NCBI RefSeq assembly: GCF_024756235.1
Contig: NZ_JANUGY010000007.1
Span: forward strand, 124,001-188,000
Reading direction: 5' to 3'
DNA: 64,000 nt
Source: Massilia kyonggiensis
Lineage (GTDB): Bacteria; Pseudomonadota; Gammaproteobacteria; Burkholderiales; Burkholderiaceae_D
Positions 35,473 through 42,944 of the stretch are shown piece after piece. Each line of letters starts with the position of its first letter. The first letter of the stretch is position 1. A model generated the notes under the pieces. That model saw only the letters and a list, made by a program, of their open reading frames with translations. It was not told the origin of the DNA and did no database searches. The translations under genes and the position numbers were made by a program.

Positions 35473-36366
35473 ATGTCTGCACACACTCGTCAGGAAATAC
35501 CGATCTCTTCGATGAATGGCTACCTGGCTGCGGCCGGCGGCGTTCTCGCCGTCCTGGCCGGCGCCTGGCTGGTCCACCTGTCCATCCTGGGCAGCATGGC
35601 GGCCGGGGCGGCGCTGGCCGGCATCGCGCTTATCCTTGCCGGCATATTCGTGTGCGCGGGACTCTACATGCTGCAGCCGAACGAGACGGCCGTGCTGACC
35701 TTGTTCGGCCGCTACGTGGGCACGGACCGCGGCGAGGGCCTGCGCTGGGCATTCCCCCTGTACCGCAAGCGAAAGCTGACGGTGCGGGCGCGTAACCTCA
35801 ACATGTCCACGTTGAAGGTCAACGACAAGCGGGGCAATCCGGTCGAACTGGCGGCCGCCGTCGTGTGGCGCGTGCGCGATACGGCGCAGGCGCTGTTCGA
35901 GGTCGACGATTTCGAGCGCTACGTGAGCGTGCAGGCCGAGGCGGCGCTGCGCCACCTGGCCGCGCAATACGCCTACGACGAAGGCGAGGACCTCGCGCCG
36001 GGCGAAACGACCCTGCGCGGCGGCGCGGCGGAAGTGGCGCACGCGCTCAGCGTGGAACTGACGGCGCGCTTCGAGGCGGCGGGCGTCGAAACGCTGGACG
36101 CCAAGCTGACGCACCTCGCCTACGCCCCCGAGATCGCCCAGGTGATGCTGCGCCGCCAGCAGGCGCAGGCGATCATCAGCGCCCGTGCTCGCATCGTGCA
36201 TGGCGCCGTGACGATGGTGGAAGATGCCTTGAAGGGCCTGGCCGAGCGCGAGATCGTCGAGCTCGACGCGGAACGCAAGGCGTCGATGGTCAGCAATCTG
36301 CTGGTCGTGCTGTGCTCCGACCGCGACGCGCAGCCCATCATCAACGCCGGCACCCTGTACAACTGA
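35473..36366 (+). CDS. SPFH/Band 7 domain membrane protein
   Basis: 297 residues from ATG 35473; ATG 35461 is an in-frame alternative. Two transmembrane helices (about residues 15-40 and 45-65) precede an SPFH domain: QPNETAVLTLFGRYVGTDRGEGLRWAFPLY, and a conserved Ala/Glu-rich helical region with YVSVQAEAALRHLAAQY. These proteins form oligomeric membrane rings or rafts linked to stress and protein quality control. The next gene, 13 bases downstream, is a small ribbon-helix-helix protein; this pairing recurs in bacteria. Both lie between tRNA copies 3 and 4. Confidence 0.87.
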   Translation: MSAHTRQEIPISSMNGYLAAAGGVLAVLAGAWLVHLSILGSMAAGAALAGIALILAGIFVCAGLYMLQPNETAVLTLFGRYVGTDRGEGLRWAFPLYRKRKLTVRARNLNMSTLKVNDKRGNPVELAAAVVWRVRDTAQALFEVDDFERYVSVQAEAALRHLAAQYAYDEGEDLAPGETTLRGGAAEVAHALSVELTARFEAAGVETLDAKLTHLAYAPEIAQVMLRRQQAQAIISARARIVHGAVTMVEDALKGLAEREIVELDAERKASMVSNLLVVLCSDRDAQPIINAGTLYN

Positions 36367-36378
36367 GGCGGCGCGTCG

Positions 36379-36573
36379 ATGGCAAGTCCCGGAAAGAAGT
36401 CCTATCCGCTGCGCATCGATCCCGCGTTGTGGGAGCAGCTGCAGCGGCTGGCCGCCAACGATCTGCGCAGCGTGAATGCGGAGATCGAGTTCCTGCTGCG
36501 CGAGGCGCTCGCGCGGCGGGGCATCCGGGTCGGGGCTGCGCAGCCGGACGAGGAAGAGGGGAACGAGAAATGA
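36379..36573 (+). CDS. Ribbon-helix-helix (Arc-like) small protein
   Basis: 64 residues: a short beta strand (YPLRIDPALW) and two helices (EQLQRLAANDLRSVNAEIEFLLREALARRG), the Arc/MetJ fold used as DNA-binding dimer by antitoxins and repressors. An acidic tail follows. It starts 13 bases after the SPFH gene and probably shares its transcript. It may regulate that gene; no toxin gene is visible. Its stop overlaps the first bases of the tRNA copy 4 terminator, so that hairpin may act for both strands. Confidence 0.8.
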   Translation: MASPGKKSYPLRIDPALWEQLQRLAANDLRSVNAEIEFLLREALARRGIRVGAAQPDEEEGNEK

Positions 36574-36602
36574 AAAAGGCCAGATCTTGCGATCTGGCCT
36601 TT
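36573..36602 (-). terminator. Terminator of tRNA-Arg copy 4
   Basis: Same AAGGCCAGATC/GATCTGGCCTT hairpin with T-run as copies 1 and 2. On the plus strand it could also end the SPFH-RHH transcript. Confidence 0.85.
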
Positions 36603-36611
36603 CGTATGAGT

Positions 36612-36688
36612 TGGTGCGGCTGGCAGGAATCGAACCCACGACCCCTTGGTTCGTAGCCAAGTACTCTATCCAGCTGAGCTACAGCCGC
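36612..36688 (-). tRNA. tRNA-Arg(ACG), copy 4
   Basis: 77 nt with CCA encoded, anticodon ACG, discriminator A; body identical to the other copies. Confidence 0.97.
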
Positions 36689-36699
36689 CCGAGGCACGC

Positions 36700-36727
36700 A
36701 TTATAGCAGCCGTTTCCTGTTTGGCAA
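36700..36727 (-). promoter_or_regulatory. Promoter of tRNA-Arg copy 4
   Basis: -10 TATAAT (36700-36705), -35 TTGCCA (36722-36727), 16-base spacer, minus strand. Confidence 0.75.
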
Positions 36728-36732
36728 AGCGC

Positions 36733-37194
36733 TTACAGTTCGTGCGCATAGACGATGAAGCCCAGGTGCCGTGCGACCTTGTCGTAGAGCGCGCGTCCCG
36801 CCGCATTGTCCGTGTGCGTCTGCCAGTACACGCGCGAACTGCCGGCCGCGCGCGCCTTGTCGTACACACCCTCGATCAATTGCCGGCCGACGCCGAGCCC
36901 GCGCATGTCCGGCGCGGTGAACAGGTCTTGCAGATAACAGACGTCGTGCAGCCGTGCCGTGCTGCGATGAAAGATATAGTGGGCGAGGCCGACGATGCGG
37001 CCGGACGCCTCCGCGACCAGCGAGTGCACGGGCTCGGCGGGATCGAAGAACCTCTGCCACGTGACTTGCGTGATGGATTCCGGCAGGGCCGTGGGGCCGC
37101 TGCGTCCGTAGAAGGCGTTATAGCCGTCCCACAGCGGGCGCCAGCCGGCGAGGTCCTGGGGATCGAGAGGGCGGATGTTGAGCTGGCCGGACAT
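36733..37194 (-). CDS. GNAT family N-acetyltransferase
   Basis: 153 residues from ATG 37194. One GNAT domain: the central strand VCYLQDLFTAPDMRGLGVGRQLIEGV carries the acetyl-CoA loop (MRGLGVGRQL), and the late AAGRALYDKVARHLGF segment fits motif B. The longer open frame upstream is only the translated tRNA repeat and was discarded. Substrate unknown. Lies between tRNA-Arg copies 4 and 5 on the tRNA strand. Confidence 0.85.
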   Translation of the reverse strand: MSGQLNIRPLDPQDLAGWRPLWDGYNAFYGRSGPTALPESITQVTWQRFFDPAEPVHSLVAEASGRIVGLAHYIFHRSTARLHDVCYLQDLFTAPDMRGLGVGRQLIEGVYDKARAAGSSRVYWQTHTDNAAGRALYDKVARHLGFIVYAHEL

Positions 37195-37217
37195 GATGAG
37201 ATGTAAAGCAGCAAAAG

Positions 37218-37246
37218 GAAAAGGCCAGATCTTGCGATCTGGCCCT
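37218..37246 (-). terminator. Terminator of tRNA-Arg copy 5
   Basis: Same hairpin family, but the 5' stem has an extra C (GGCCC on the plus strand), so the stem is slightly disturbed relative to copies 1, 2 and 4. Confidence 0.75.
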
Positions 37247-37256
37247 TCGTATAAGT

Positions 37257-37333
37257 TGGTGCGGCTGGCAGGAATCGAACCCACGACCCCTTGGTTCGTA
37301 GCCAAGTACTCTATCCAGCTGAGCTACAGCCGC
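37257..37333 (-). tRNA. tRNA-Arg(ACG), copy 5
   Basis: 77 nt with CCA encoded, anticodon ACG, discriminator A; body identical to the other copies. Confidence 0.97.
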
Positions 37334-37344
37334 CCGATGCACGC

Positions 37345-37372
37345 ATTATAGCAGTGGCATGACGAATGAGGA
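37345..37372 (-). promoter_or_regulatory. Weak promoter of tRNA-Arg copy 5
   Basis: -10 TATAAT is present (37345-37350), but at the equivalent position the -35 hexamer reads TCCTCA, poorer than in copies 1-4. Copy 5 may be less expressed. Confidence 0.5.
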
Positions 37373-37420
37373 AGTCTTAATTTCTTTCAACATTTTCGGG
37401 GGTTCTGGTAGATTAGGCCT

Positions 37421-40400
37421 GTGTCCTGGAAACCCCAACCTCTCCCATCCGTACAACACGCGCTGCTGCGCATGCTGTGCGCCTTGCTGCTGGCCTGCCT
37501 GTGCCCGCTGGTGCTGGCGGGCGGTCCGCGCAGCCTCCGGTTCGAACGCATCGGCCTGGAAGAGGGGCTGTCGCAGGAATCCGTGCTCGCGATCCTGCAG
37601 GACCACGACGGCTTCATGTGGTTCGGCACGCAGGCGGGCCTGAACCGCTTCGACGGCTACCGCAACCAGGTCTTCCGCAACGATCCCAACGACCCGGCCA
37701 GCCTGGCCGACAACTACGTCCAGGCCGCGTACGAGGATGGCCAGAACCGGCTGTGGTTCGGCACGCGCGGCGGGCTGGCACGGTTCGACCCCGCGACCCG
37801 CAAATTCATCCGCCTGCCGCTGCTGGCCGGCACCGACCGCAATGCGCGCAACAGCGCCGTCACCGCGATCATCGGCGACGGCGGCGGCGGCCTGTGGGTC
37901 GGCACCAGCGACGGCATCGTGCACGTCGATCCGGCGACGGGCGCGTTGCGCACGCTGCGCCACGACGGCCAGGACCCCGGCAGCCTGCGCGACGACCGCG
38001 TCACGGCGCTGGCCCTCGATCCGCGCGGCGGCCTGTGGATCGGCACCGGCGTCGGCCTCGACCACCTGCCGGCGGGCGCGGCCCGGTTCGAGCATTACGA
38101 CATCGACGCCGCGGGCACCGGCAAGCGCATCGCCGTGGCCGCGCTGTCGATGGGGCCGCGCGACACGCTGTGGATCGGCACCGACGCCGGCCTGGAAGCG
38201 TGGCGTATCGGGCAGGGCGCGCCGCAGCGCCACCACGTCGGCGCCGACGAAGGCATGAACGACGGCCGCGTGCAGTCGCTGTACCACGACCAGGGCAACA
38301 CGCTGTGGGTGGGTACGGAACTCGACGGCCTCAAATGGCGCGACCCCACGACCGGGCGCTTCATCGGCTACACGAGCCAGCCGCTCGACCGCCACACGCT
38401 GTCCGACAACCGCGTCATGTCGATCTGGGTCGACCGCACGGGCACGCTGTGGGCCGGAACGATGTTCGGCGGCGTGAACCGCGCGGACCTCGCCAGCGGC
38501 GGCTTTTCCCGCTTCGCGCTGTTGCCGGGACAGGTGGCGGATCCGCGCAGCGCGCGCAAGATCCGCAGCATCGCCGTCGGCGCCGACGGCCGCCTGTGGC
38601 TGGGCACGACCGGCGGCGGCATCCTGCATCTGGATCCGGAGAGCGGCCGCGTGGACATGCTGCGCCACGATCCGCGCGACCCTTCCAGCCTGCCGGACGA
38701 CACGGTCAGCAGCGTGCTGCCCGGACGCGGGCGGTTGTGGGTGGGCTCGCCCAGCGGCCTGTCGTGGCGCGATCCGTCGACGGGCCGTTTCACGTCCGTG
38801 CCGCTGGGCGGCGAGGCGGGCGCCAGCTGGGTCCAGGCGCTCACGCTCGACCGCACCGGCGCGCTGTGGATCGTCACGCGCGGCGGCCTGTTCAAGCTGG
38901 CGCCGGACGGCACGCTTCGGGGCTGGCGCCACGATCCGGCGAATCCGGCCAGCCTGGGCGAGAACTATGGCTTCGCCGTGTTCGAAGACCGCGCCGGCAC
39001 GATCTGGATCGGCACCGAGAATGGCCTCGACCGCTACGACCGTGCGACGAACACGTTCACGCACTTCCGCCACGACGCGCGCGATCCCGCGAGCCTGGGC
39101 CACAACCGCGTCTATTACCTGTACGAGTCCGCGCGCGGCGACCTGTGGGTCGGCACGGCGGGCGGCCTGCACCGCATGGAGAGGGGGCCCGGCGGCAAGA
39201 CGGTGTTCCGCAGGTTCGCCGTCGCACCCACGCGCGAACAGGTGCCGATCGGCGGCATCCTCGAAGACGGCAACGGCCAGATCTGGGTCAGCACGACGGT
39301 CGGCCTGACCCGCGTCGATCCGGAGACGGGGCGCTACAAGAACTACACGGCCAAGGACGGCCTGACGGACGGGTCGTACTTCGTCGGCTCGGCGGCGCGC
39401 GGCGCGGACGGCGAGCTGCATTTCGGCGGCATCAACGGCATGACGTCGTTCCAGCCGGAGGACATCCACGACAATCCGTTTCCGCCCACCGTCGTCGTCA
39501 CCGACTTCCTCGTGTTCAACCGGCCGCGTGCGCTGCCGGTCGCCGTCGACCGCCTGCGCGACATCCGCCTGAGCCACCGCGACTCCGTGTTCACGCTGGA
39601 ATTCGCCGCGCTGCACTACGCCGATCCGCAGGCGAACCGCTACGCCTACCGGCTGCTCGGCTTCGACCGCGACTGGACCGAGACGGACGCCCGCAAGCGC
39701 TTCGCCACCTATACGAACCTCGATCCGGGCGACTACGTGTTCGAGGTAAAGGCTGCCAACAAGGACGGCGTGTGGAGCGAGCACCCGGCGACGTTGACGA
39801 TCTCGATCCCGCCGCCGTTCTGGATGACGTGGTGGTTCCGCCTGGCCGCGGCGAGCGTGCTGCTTGCTACGGCCATCGCGCTGTACCGGCTGCGCGTGCG
39901 CGTGCTGGTGCAGCAGAAGGCGCGCCTGGAGCGCCAGGTCGGCGCGCGCACGGCGGAGCTGGTGCTGCAGAAGGAGCAGGCGGAAAAGCGCAAGCAGGAG
40001 GCCGAGGCGCAGAAGGAAGCGGTGGAACAGGCGCGCCGCAACATCGCGCTGCTGTCCGACATCGGGCGCGAGCTGACGGCGAACCTCGATGGCGAGGCGA
40101 TCATGGCCAACGTGTATGGCCAGGTGCGCCAGTTGATGGATGCGCCGCTGTTCGCCATTGGCCTGGCCCGCGTGGACGGTCCGATCGCGTATCCGTACGT
40201 CGTCGCCGACGGCCGCCGCGTGCCCGAACAGGGACGCTTCCCCGCGCGCGTGCGCGGCCTCGGTGAATACTGCCTGGTGACGGGCGAGGAGATCCTGGTC
40301 GGCGACCTGGCGCGGGACTACGCCCGGTTCTCCGGACTCGTGCGCGACGTGCTGGGCAGCGAACCCGCCCGCACGGACGCCGACACGCCGCCGGCGCCGC

Positions 40401-41335
40401 GCTCGCTGATGTTCGTGCCGATCCTCGTGGGCCAGCGCGTGCTGGGCGTGATCACGGTGCAGAGCGGCCGGCCGGGCGCGTACCAGAATGTGCAGCTCGA
40501 CATGCTGAGCACCCTTGCATCCTACGTCGGCGTTGCGCTGGACAATGCGGACGCCTACCGCCAGCTGAAGGAAACCCAGGCGCAGCTGGCGGCGCGCGAA
40601 AAACTCGCGTCGCTCGGCTCCCTCGTCGCCGGCGTCGCGCACGAACTGAATACGCCTATCGGCAACAGCCTCCTGATGGCGAGCACGCTGGAAGAAAAGA
40701 CGACGGCGCTGGCCGACCGGTTTACGAGCAACGCGCTGAAGAAATCGGACCTGGAGACGTGGATCGCGGCGGCGCGCGAGGCGGCGAGCCTCATCGTGCG
40801 CAGCCTGGGCGGCGCGGCGGACCTCGTGAACAGCTTCAAGCAGGTGTCCGTGGACCAGGCCAGCACGCAGCGCCGCCGCTTCGACCTGGCCCAGGCCTGC
40901 CACGAGATCGCGGCCACGATGATGAACCAGGTGCGCCGCGCCGGACACACGCTCGACCTGGAGGTCCCGGCGGGGATTGCGATGGACAGCTATCCGGGGC
41001 CGTTCGGCCAGGTCGTCATCAACTTCATCAACAACGCGCTGCTGCACGCGTTCGACGGGCCGGGCGGCCGCATGCGCATCCATGCCCGCCCGCTGGACGG
41101 CGACCGCGTGCGCATCGAGTTTTCCGACGACGGCCGCGGCATCGCGCCGGAACACCTGTCGCGCATCTTCGACCCGTTCTTCACCACGCGCATGGGGCAG
41201 GGCGGCACGGGCCTGGGTCTCAACATCGCCTGGAACATCGTGACGACCGTGCTGCAGGGGACGATCCGGGTCGAGAGCCGGCCGGGACGCGGCACGGTGT
41301 TCGTCATCGAGCTGCCGCTGCGGGCAGACGGTTAG
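37421..41335 (+). CDS. Two-component regulator propeller sensor histidine kinase
   Basis: 1304 residues. Signal peptide, then about 14 Reg_prop-type blades (residues 40-690, repeats of LWVGT/IWIGT and 'L.RFD' motifs), a Y_Y_Y domain (715-790, TNLDPGDYVFEVKAAN), one transmembrane helix (800-820), a coiled coil (825-880), GAF (880-1050), and a kinase core with HELNTPIGN and HATPase (NFINNALLHAFD, GRGIAPE, GTGLGLNIAW). The propeller-Y_Y_Y layout is known for sensing polysaccharide fragments in Bacteroidetes; here no response-regulator domain is attached. The start is GTG 37421; MLCALLLACL at 37475 is an alternative. Confidence 0.92.
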   Translation: MSWKPQPLPSVQHALLRMLCALLLACLCPLVLAGGPRSLRFERIGLEEGLSQESVLAILQDHDGFMWFGTQAGLNRFDGYRNQVFRNDPNDPASLADNYVQAAYEDGQNRLWFGTRGGLARFDPATRKFIRLPLLAGTDRNARNSAVTAIIGDGGGGLWVGTSDGIVHVDPATGALRTLRHDGQDPGSLRDDRVTALALDPRGGLWIGTGVGLDHLPAGAARFEHYDIDAAGTGKRIAVAALSMGPRDTLWIGTDAGLEAWRIGQGAPQRHHVGADEGMNDGRVQSLYHDQGNTLWVGTELDGLKWRDPTTGRFIGYTSQPLDRHTLSDNRVMSIWVDRTGTLWAGTMFGGVNRADLASGGFSRFALLPGQVADPRSARKIRSIAVGADGRLWLGTTGGGILHLDPESGRVDMLRHDPRDPSSLPDDTVSSVLPGRGRLWVGSPSGLSWRDPSTGRFTSVPLGGEAGASWVQALTLDRTGALWIVTRGGLFKLAPDGTLRGWRHDPANPASLGENYGFAVFEDRAGTIWIGTENGLDRYDRATNTFTHFRHDARDPASLGHNRVYYLYESARGDLWVGTAGGLHRMERGPGGKTVFRRFAVAPTREQVPIGGILEDGNGQIWVSTTVGLTRVDPETGRYKNYTAKDGLTDGSYFVGSAARGADGELHFGGINGMTSFQPEDIHDNPFPPTVVVTDFLVFNRPRALPVAVDRLRDIRLSHRDSVFTLEFAALHYADPQANRYAYRLLGFDRDWTETDARKRFATYTNLDPGDYVFEVKAANKDGVWSEHPATLTISIPPPFWMTWWFRLAAASVLLATAIALYRLRVRVLVQQKARLERQVGARTAELVLQKEQAEKRKQEAEAQKEAVEQARRNIALLSDIGRELTANLDGEAIMANVYGQVRQLMDAPLFAIGLARVDGPIAYPYVVADGRRVPEQGRFPARVRGLGEYCLVTGEEILVGDLARDYARFSGLVRDVLGSEPARTDADTPPAPRSLMFVPILVGQRVLGVITVQSGRPGAYQNVQLDMLSTLASYVGVALDNADAYRQLKETQAQLAAREKLASLGSLVAGVAHELNTPIGNSLLMASTLEEKTTALADRFTSNALKKSDLETWIAAAREAASLIVRSLGGAADLVNSFKQVSVDQASTQRRRFDLAQACHEIAATMMNQVRRAGHTLDLEVPAGIAMDSYPGPFGQVVINFINNALLHAFDGPGGRMRIHARPLDGDRVRIEFSDDGRGIAPEHLSRIFDPFFTTRMGQGGTGLGLNIAWNIVTTVLQGTIRVESRPGRGTVFVIELPLRADG

Positions 41336-42291
41336 ACGACGTTGGTGGGCTTCCCGGCGACCCACGCTTCCAGATTATCGACCAGCATGTCGGCCAGCGT
41401 CTGCATCGCCCCGCCGCTGGCCCACGCCACGTGCGGCGTCAGCACGAAGTTCGGCAGGCGCAGGCGCAGGAGCGGATTGTCGGGCACGGGCGGCTCCTTG
41501 CTCAGCACGTCGAATCCCGCGCCGGCGATCGTCCCGTCCGTGAGCGCCCGTGCCAGCGCCGCTTCGTCGACGAGGCCGCCGCGCGCCGTGTTGATCAGGA
41601 TGGCGCTCTTCTTCATCGATGCGAGCTCGCGTTCTCCGATCATGTGGCGGGTCTGGTCCGTCAGCGGCAGGTGCAGGCTGACGACGTCCGACGTGGCCAG
41701 CAGCTCGTCCAGCGGCAGCTGCACGACGTCCGTGTCCGCTACCTTCGAGCGCGACGTGACGGCGACGTCCATGCCGAACGCGCGCGCGATCTGGGCGACG
41801 CGCCGCCCCAGCGCGCCATAGCCCACGATGCCGAGGCGGCTGCCGGCCAAGTCGCCGATCGGGTGGTCCAGCAGGCAGAAACGCGTCGAGGCCTCCCACT
41901 TGCCGGCTTCGACGTCCGCGACGTAGGCACGCAGGTTGCGGCGCACGGCGAGCATCAGCGCGAAGCAGTGTTCCGGCACCGAGACGAGCGAGTAATTGCG
42001 GATGTTCGCGACGACGATGCCCCGTTCGCGGCAGGCGGCGAGGTCCACGTTGTCCGTGCCCGTGGCGGCGACGGCGATCATCTTCAGGTCCGGGAGTTGC
42101 GCGATGGCGTCCGCGCGCAGCGGCACCTTGTTCGTGATGGCGATGGTGGCGCCGCGCAGGCGCTCGACGACCTCGCTCGCGTGCGTGGCGGGATGGTCGT
42201 GCCAGCGGTGCTCGAAGGATGGCTTGCGGATAGTCGCGATGAGGCTGTCGCGGTCGAGGAAGACGATCTTGTGATGAGCGATGTCGTGCAT
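41332..42291 (-). CDS. D-2-hydroxyacid dehydrogenase (NAD-dependent)
   Basis: 319 residues. The NAD fold motif GIVGYGALGRRVA is at about 145-160, and catalytic residues of the family are visible: Arg in NTARGGLVDE, Glu in the following helix, and His in LTPHVAWAS. Reaction: 2-oxoacid plus NADH to D-2-hydroxyacid; members include hydroxypyruvate/glyoxylate and lactate reductases, and the exact substrate is not clear. The start at ATG 42291 has GGGAC before it; the longer upstream frame is Lys/Arg-rich antisense of the next gene. The stop overlaps the end of the kinase gene by four bases. Confidence 0.9.
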   Translation of the reverse strand: MHDIAHHKIVFLDRDSLIATIRKPSFEHRWHDHPATHASEVVERLRGATIAITNKVPLRADAIAQLPDLKMIAVAATGTDNVDLAACRERGIVVANIRNYSLVSVPEHCFALMLAVRRNLRAYVADVEAGKWEASTRFCLLDHPIGDLAGSRLGIVGYGALGRRVAQIARAFGMDVAVTSRSKVADTDVVQLPLDELLATSDVVSLHLPLTDQTRHMIGERELASMKKSAILINTARGGLVDEAALARALTDGTIAGAGFDVLSKEPPVPDNPLLRLRLPNFVLTPHVAWASGGAMQTLADMLVDNLEAWVAGKPTNVV

Positions 42292-42335
42292 GGCAGTCCC
42301 GGGCAAAGAAGGACGACCATTGTAGAACGCGGACA

Positions 42336-42364
42336 AAAAAAAGACAGGCCGCAGCCTGTCTTTC
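42336..42364 (-). terminator. Rho-independent terminator for the Lys/Ala-rich protein gene
   Basis: Minus strand: GACAGGC, loop, GCCTGTC, then eight T; 40 bases past the stop at 42404. Confidence 0.85.
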
Positions 42365-42403
42365 GAGGATGGAGGGGCTTGAGCCGGTTGTGCGCTGCCT
42401 GGA

Positions 42404-42733
42404 TCAGTGGGCAGCGGCGGCTTTCTGGTCTGCGTGTGCCTCAGCCTTGTCGGCTGCGGCTTCCGCCTTGGCTTTGGCGGCTTTCTTGTGTGCTTTGGCT
42501 TTGGTCTTCGCGGCGTCGGCCTTCGCGACGGCGACGTCCGCATTGGCTTCGGCGGCTTTCTTTTCGAGCTTCGCGTCCGCTTTCACGTCGGCCTTTTCTT
42601 CCTTGGCTTCCGCCTTCGCGGCCTTCTTCTCGGCTTTCATTTCTGCATGGGTCGCGGCCGGGGTGGCGGTCGTCTGGGCGTACACCGAGGTGGCGAACAG
42701 GCCTGCGATCAGGGTAGCGACGATTTTGTTCAT
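42404..42733 (-). CDS. Secreted Lys/Ala/Glu-rich coiled-coil protein
   Basis: 109 residues. Signal peptide MNKIVATLIAGLFATSVYAQ, then a mature chain almost entirely of Ala, Lys, Glu and Asp in heptad-like order (KAEAKEEKADVKADAKLEKKAAEANADVAVAKADAA), suggesting a long exported helix or coiled coil. It has its own promoter region and terminator. Similar low-complexity periplasmic proteins occur in Oxalobacteraceae, some with histone-H1-like composition, but the signal peptide argues against a DNA-binding role here. Function unknown. Confidence 0.65.
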   Translation of the reverse strand: MNKIVATLIAGLFATSVYAQTTATPAATHAEMKAEKKAAKAEAKEEKADVKADAKLEKKAAEANADVAVAKADAAKTKAKAHKKAAKAKAEAAADKAEAHADQKAAAAH

Positions 42734-42944
42734 GGCGGTGTTTCCTTCAGGTCTCGTTAAGGGGTGCTACTGGGCCAGAAACGCGGCCATGCGGCGGGCG
42801 GTTGACGATCCTTTACATCCCGTTACAAGTGTACTTACGGAAATCCTTTTGCCCATTCGATGTTTGACAGTGGAAATCATTCGAACGATACTTTGGCGGC
42901 ACTATCCGTGCCCATCCAATAATTCGACGCCCAAGAGACCGCTC

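Noticed and set aside
36379..36573. Toxin-antitoxin pair
   Set aside because: The ribbon-helix-helix protein looks like an antitoxin DNA-binding domain, but the neighbouring gene is an SPFH membrane protein, not a recognisable toxin.
37195..37305. N-terminal extension of the GNAT gene at 36733
   Set aside because: The extra residues (NQGVVGSIPASR) are the translated tRNA repeat, which also opens false frames at the other tRNA copies.
30561..37372. CRISPR array
   Set aside because: The regular-looking repeats are tRNA-Arg genes with terminators; spacing is irregular, units are about 120 bases and contain tRNA folds. No cas gene is present.
37346..41365. 1339-codon minus-strand frame opposite the propeller kinase
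   Set aside because: Arg/Ala/Gln/His-rich translation typical of the antisense frame of high-GC genes; the plus strand has clear kinase motifs. Similar long antisense frames at 3627-6431, 22556-25747, 44701-47175 and 54930-56903 were dropped for the same reason.
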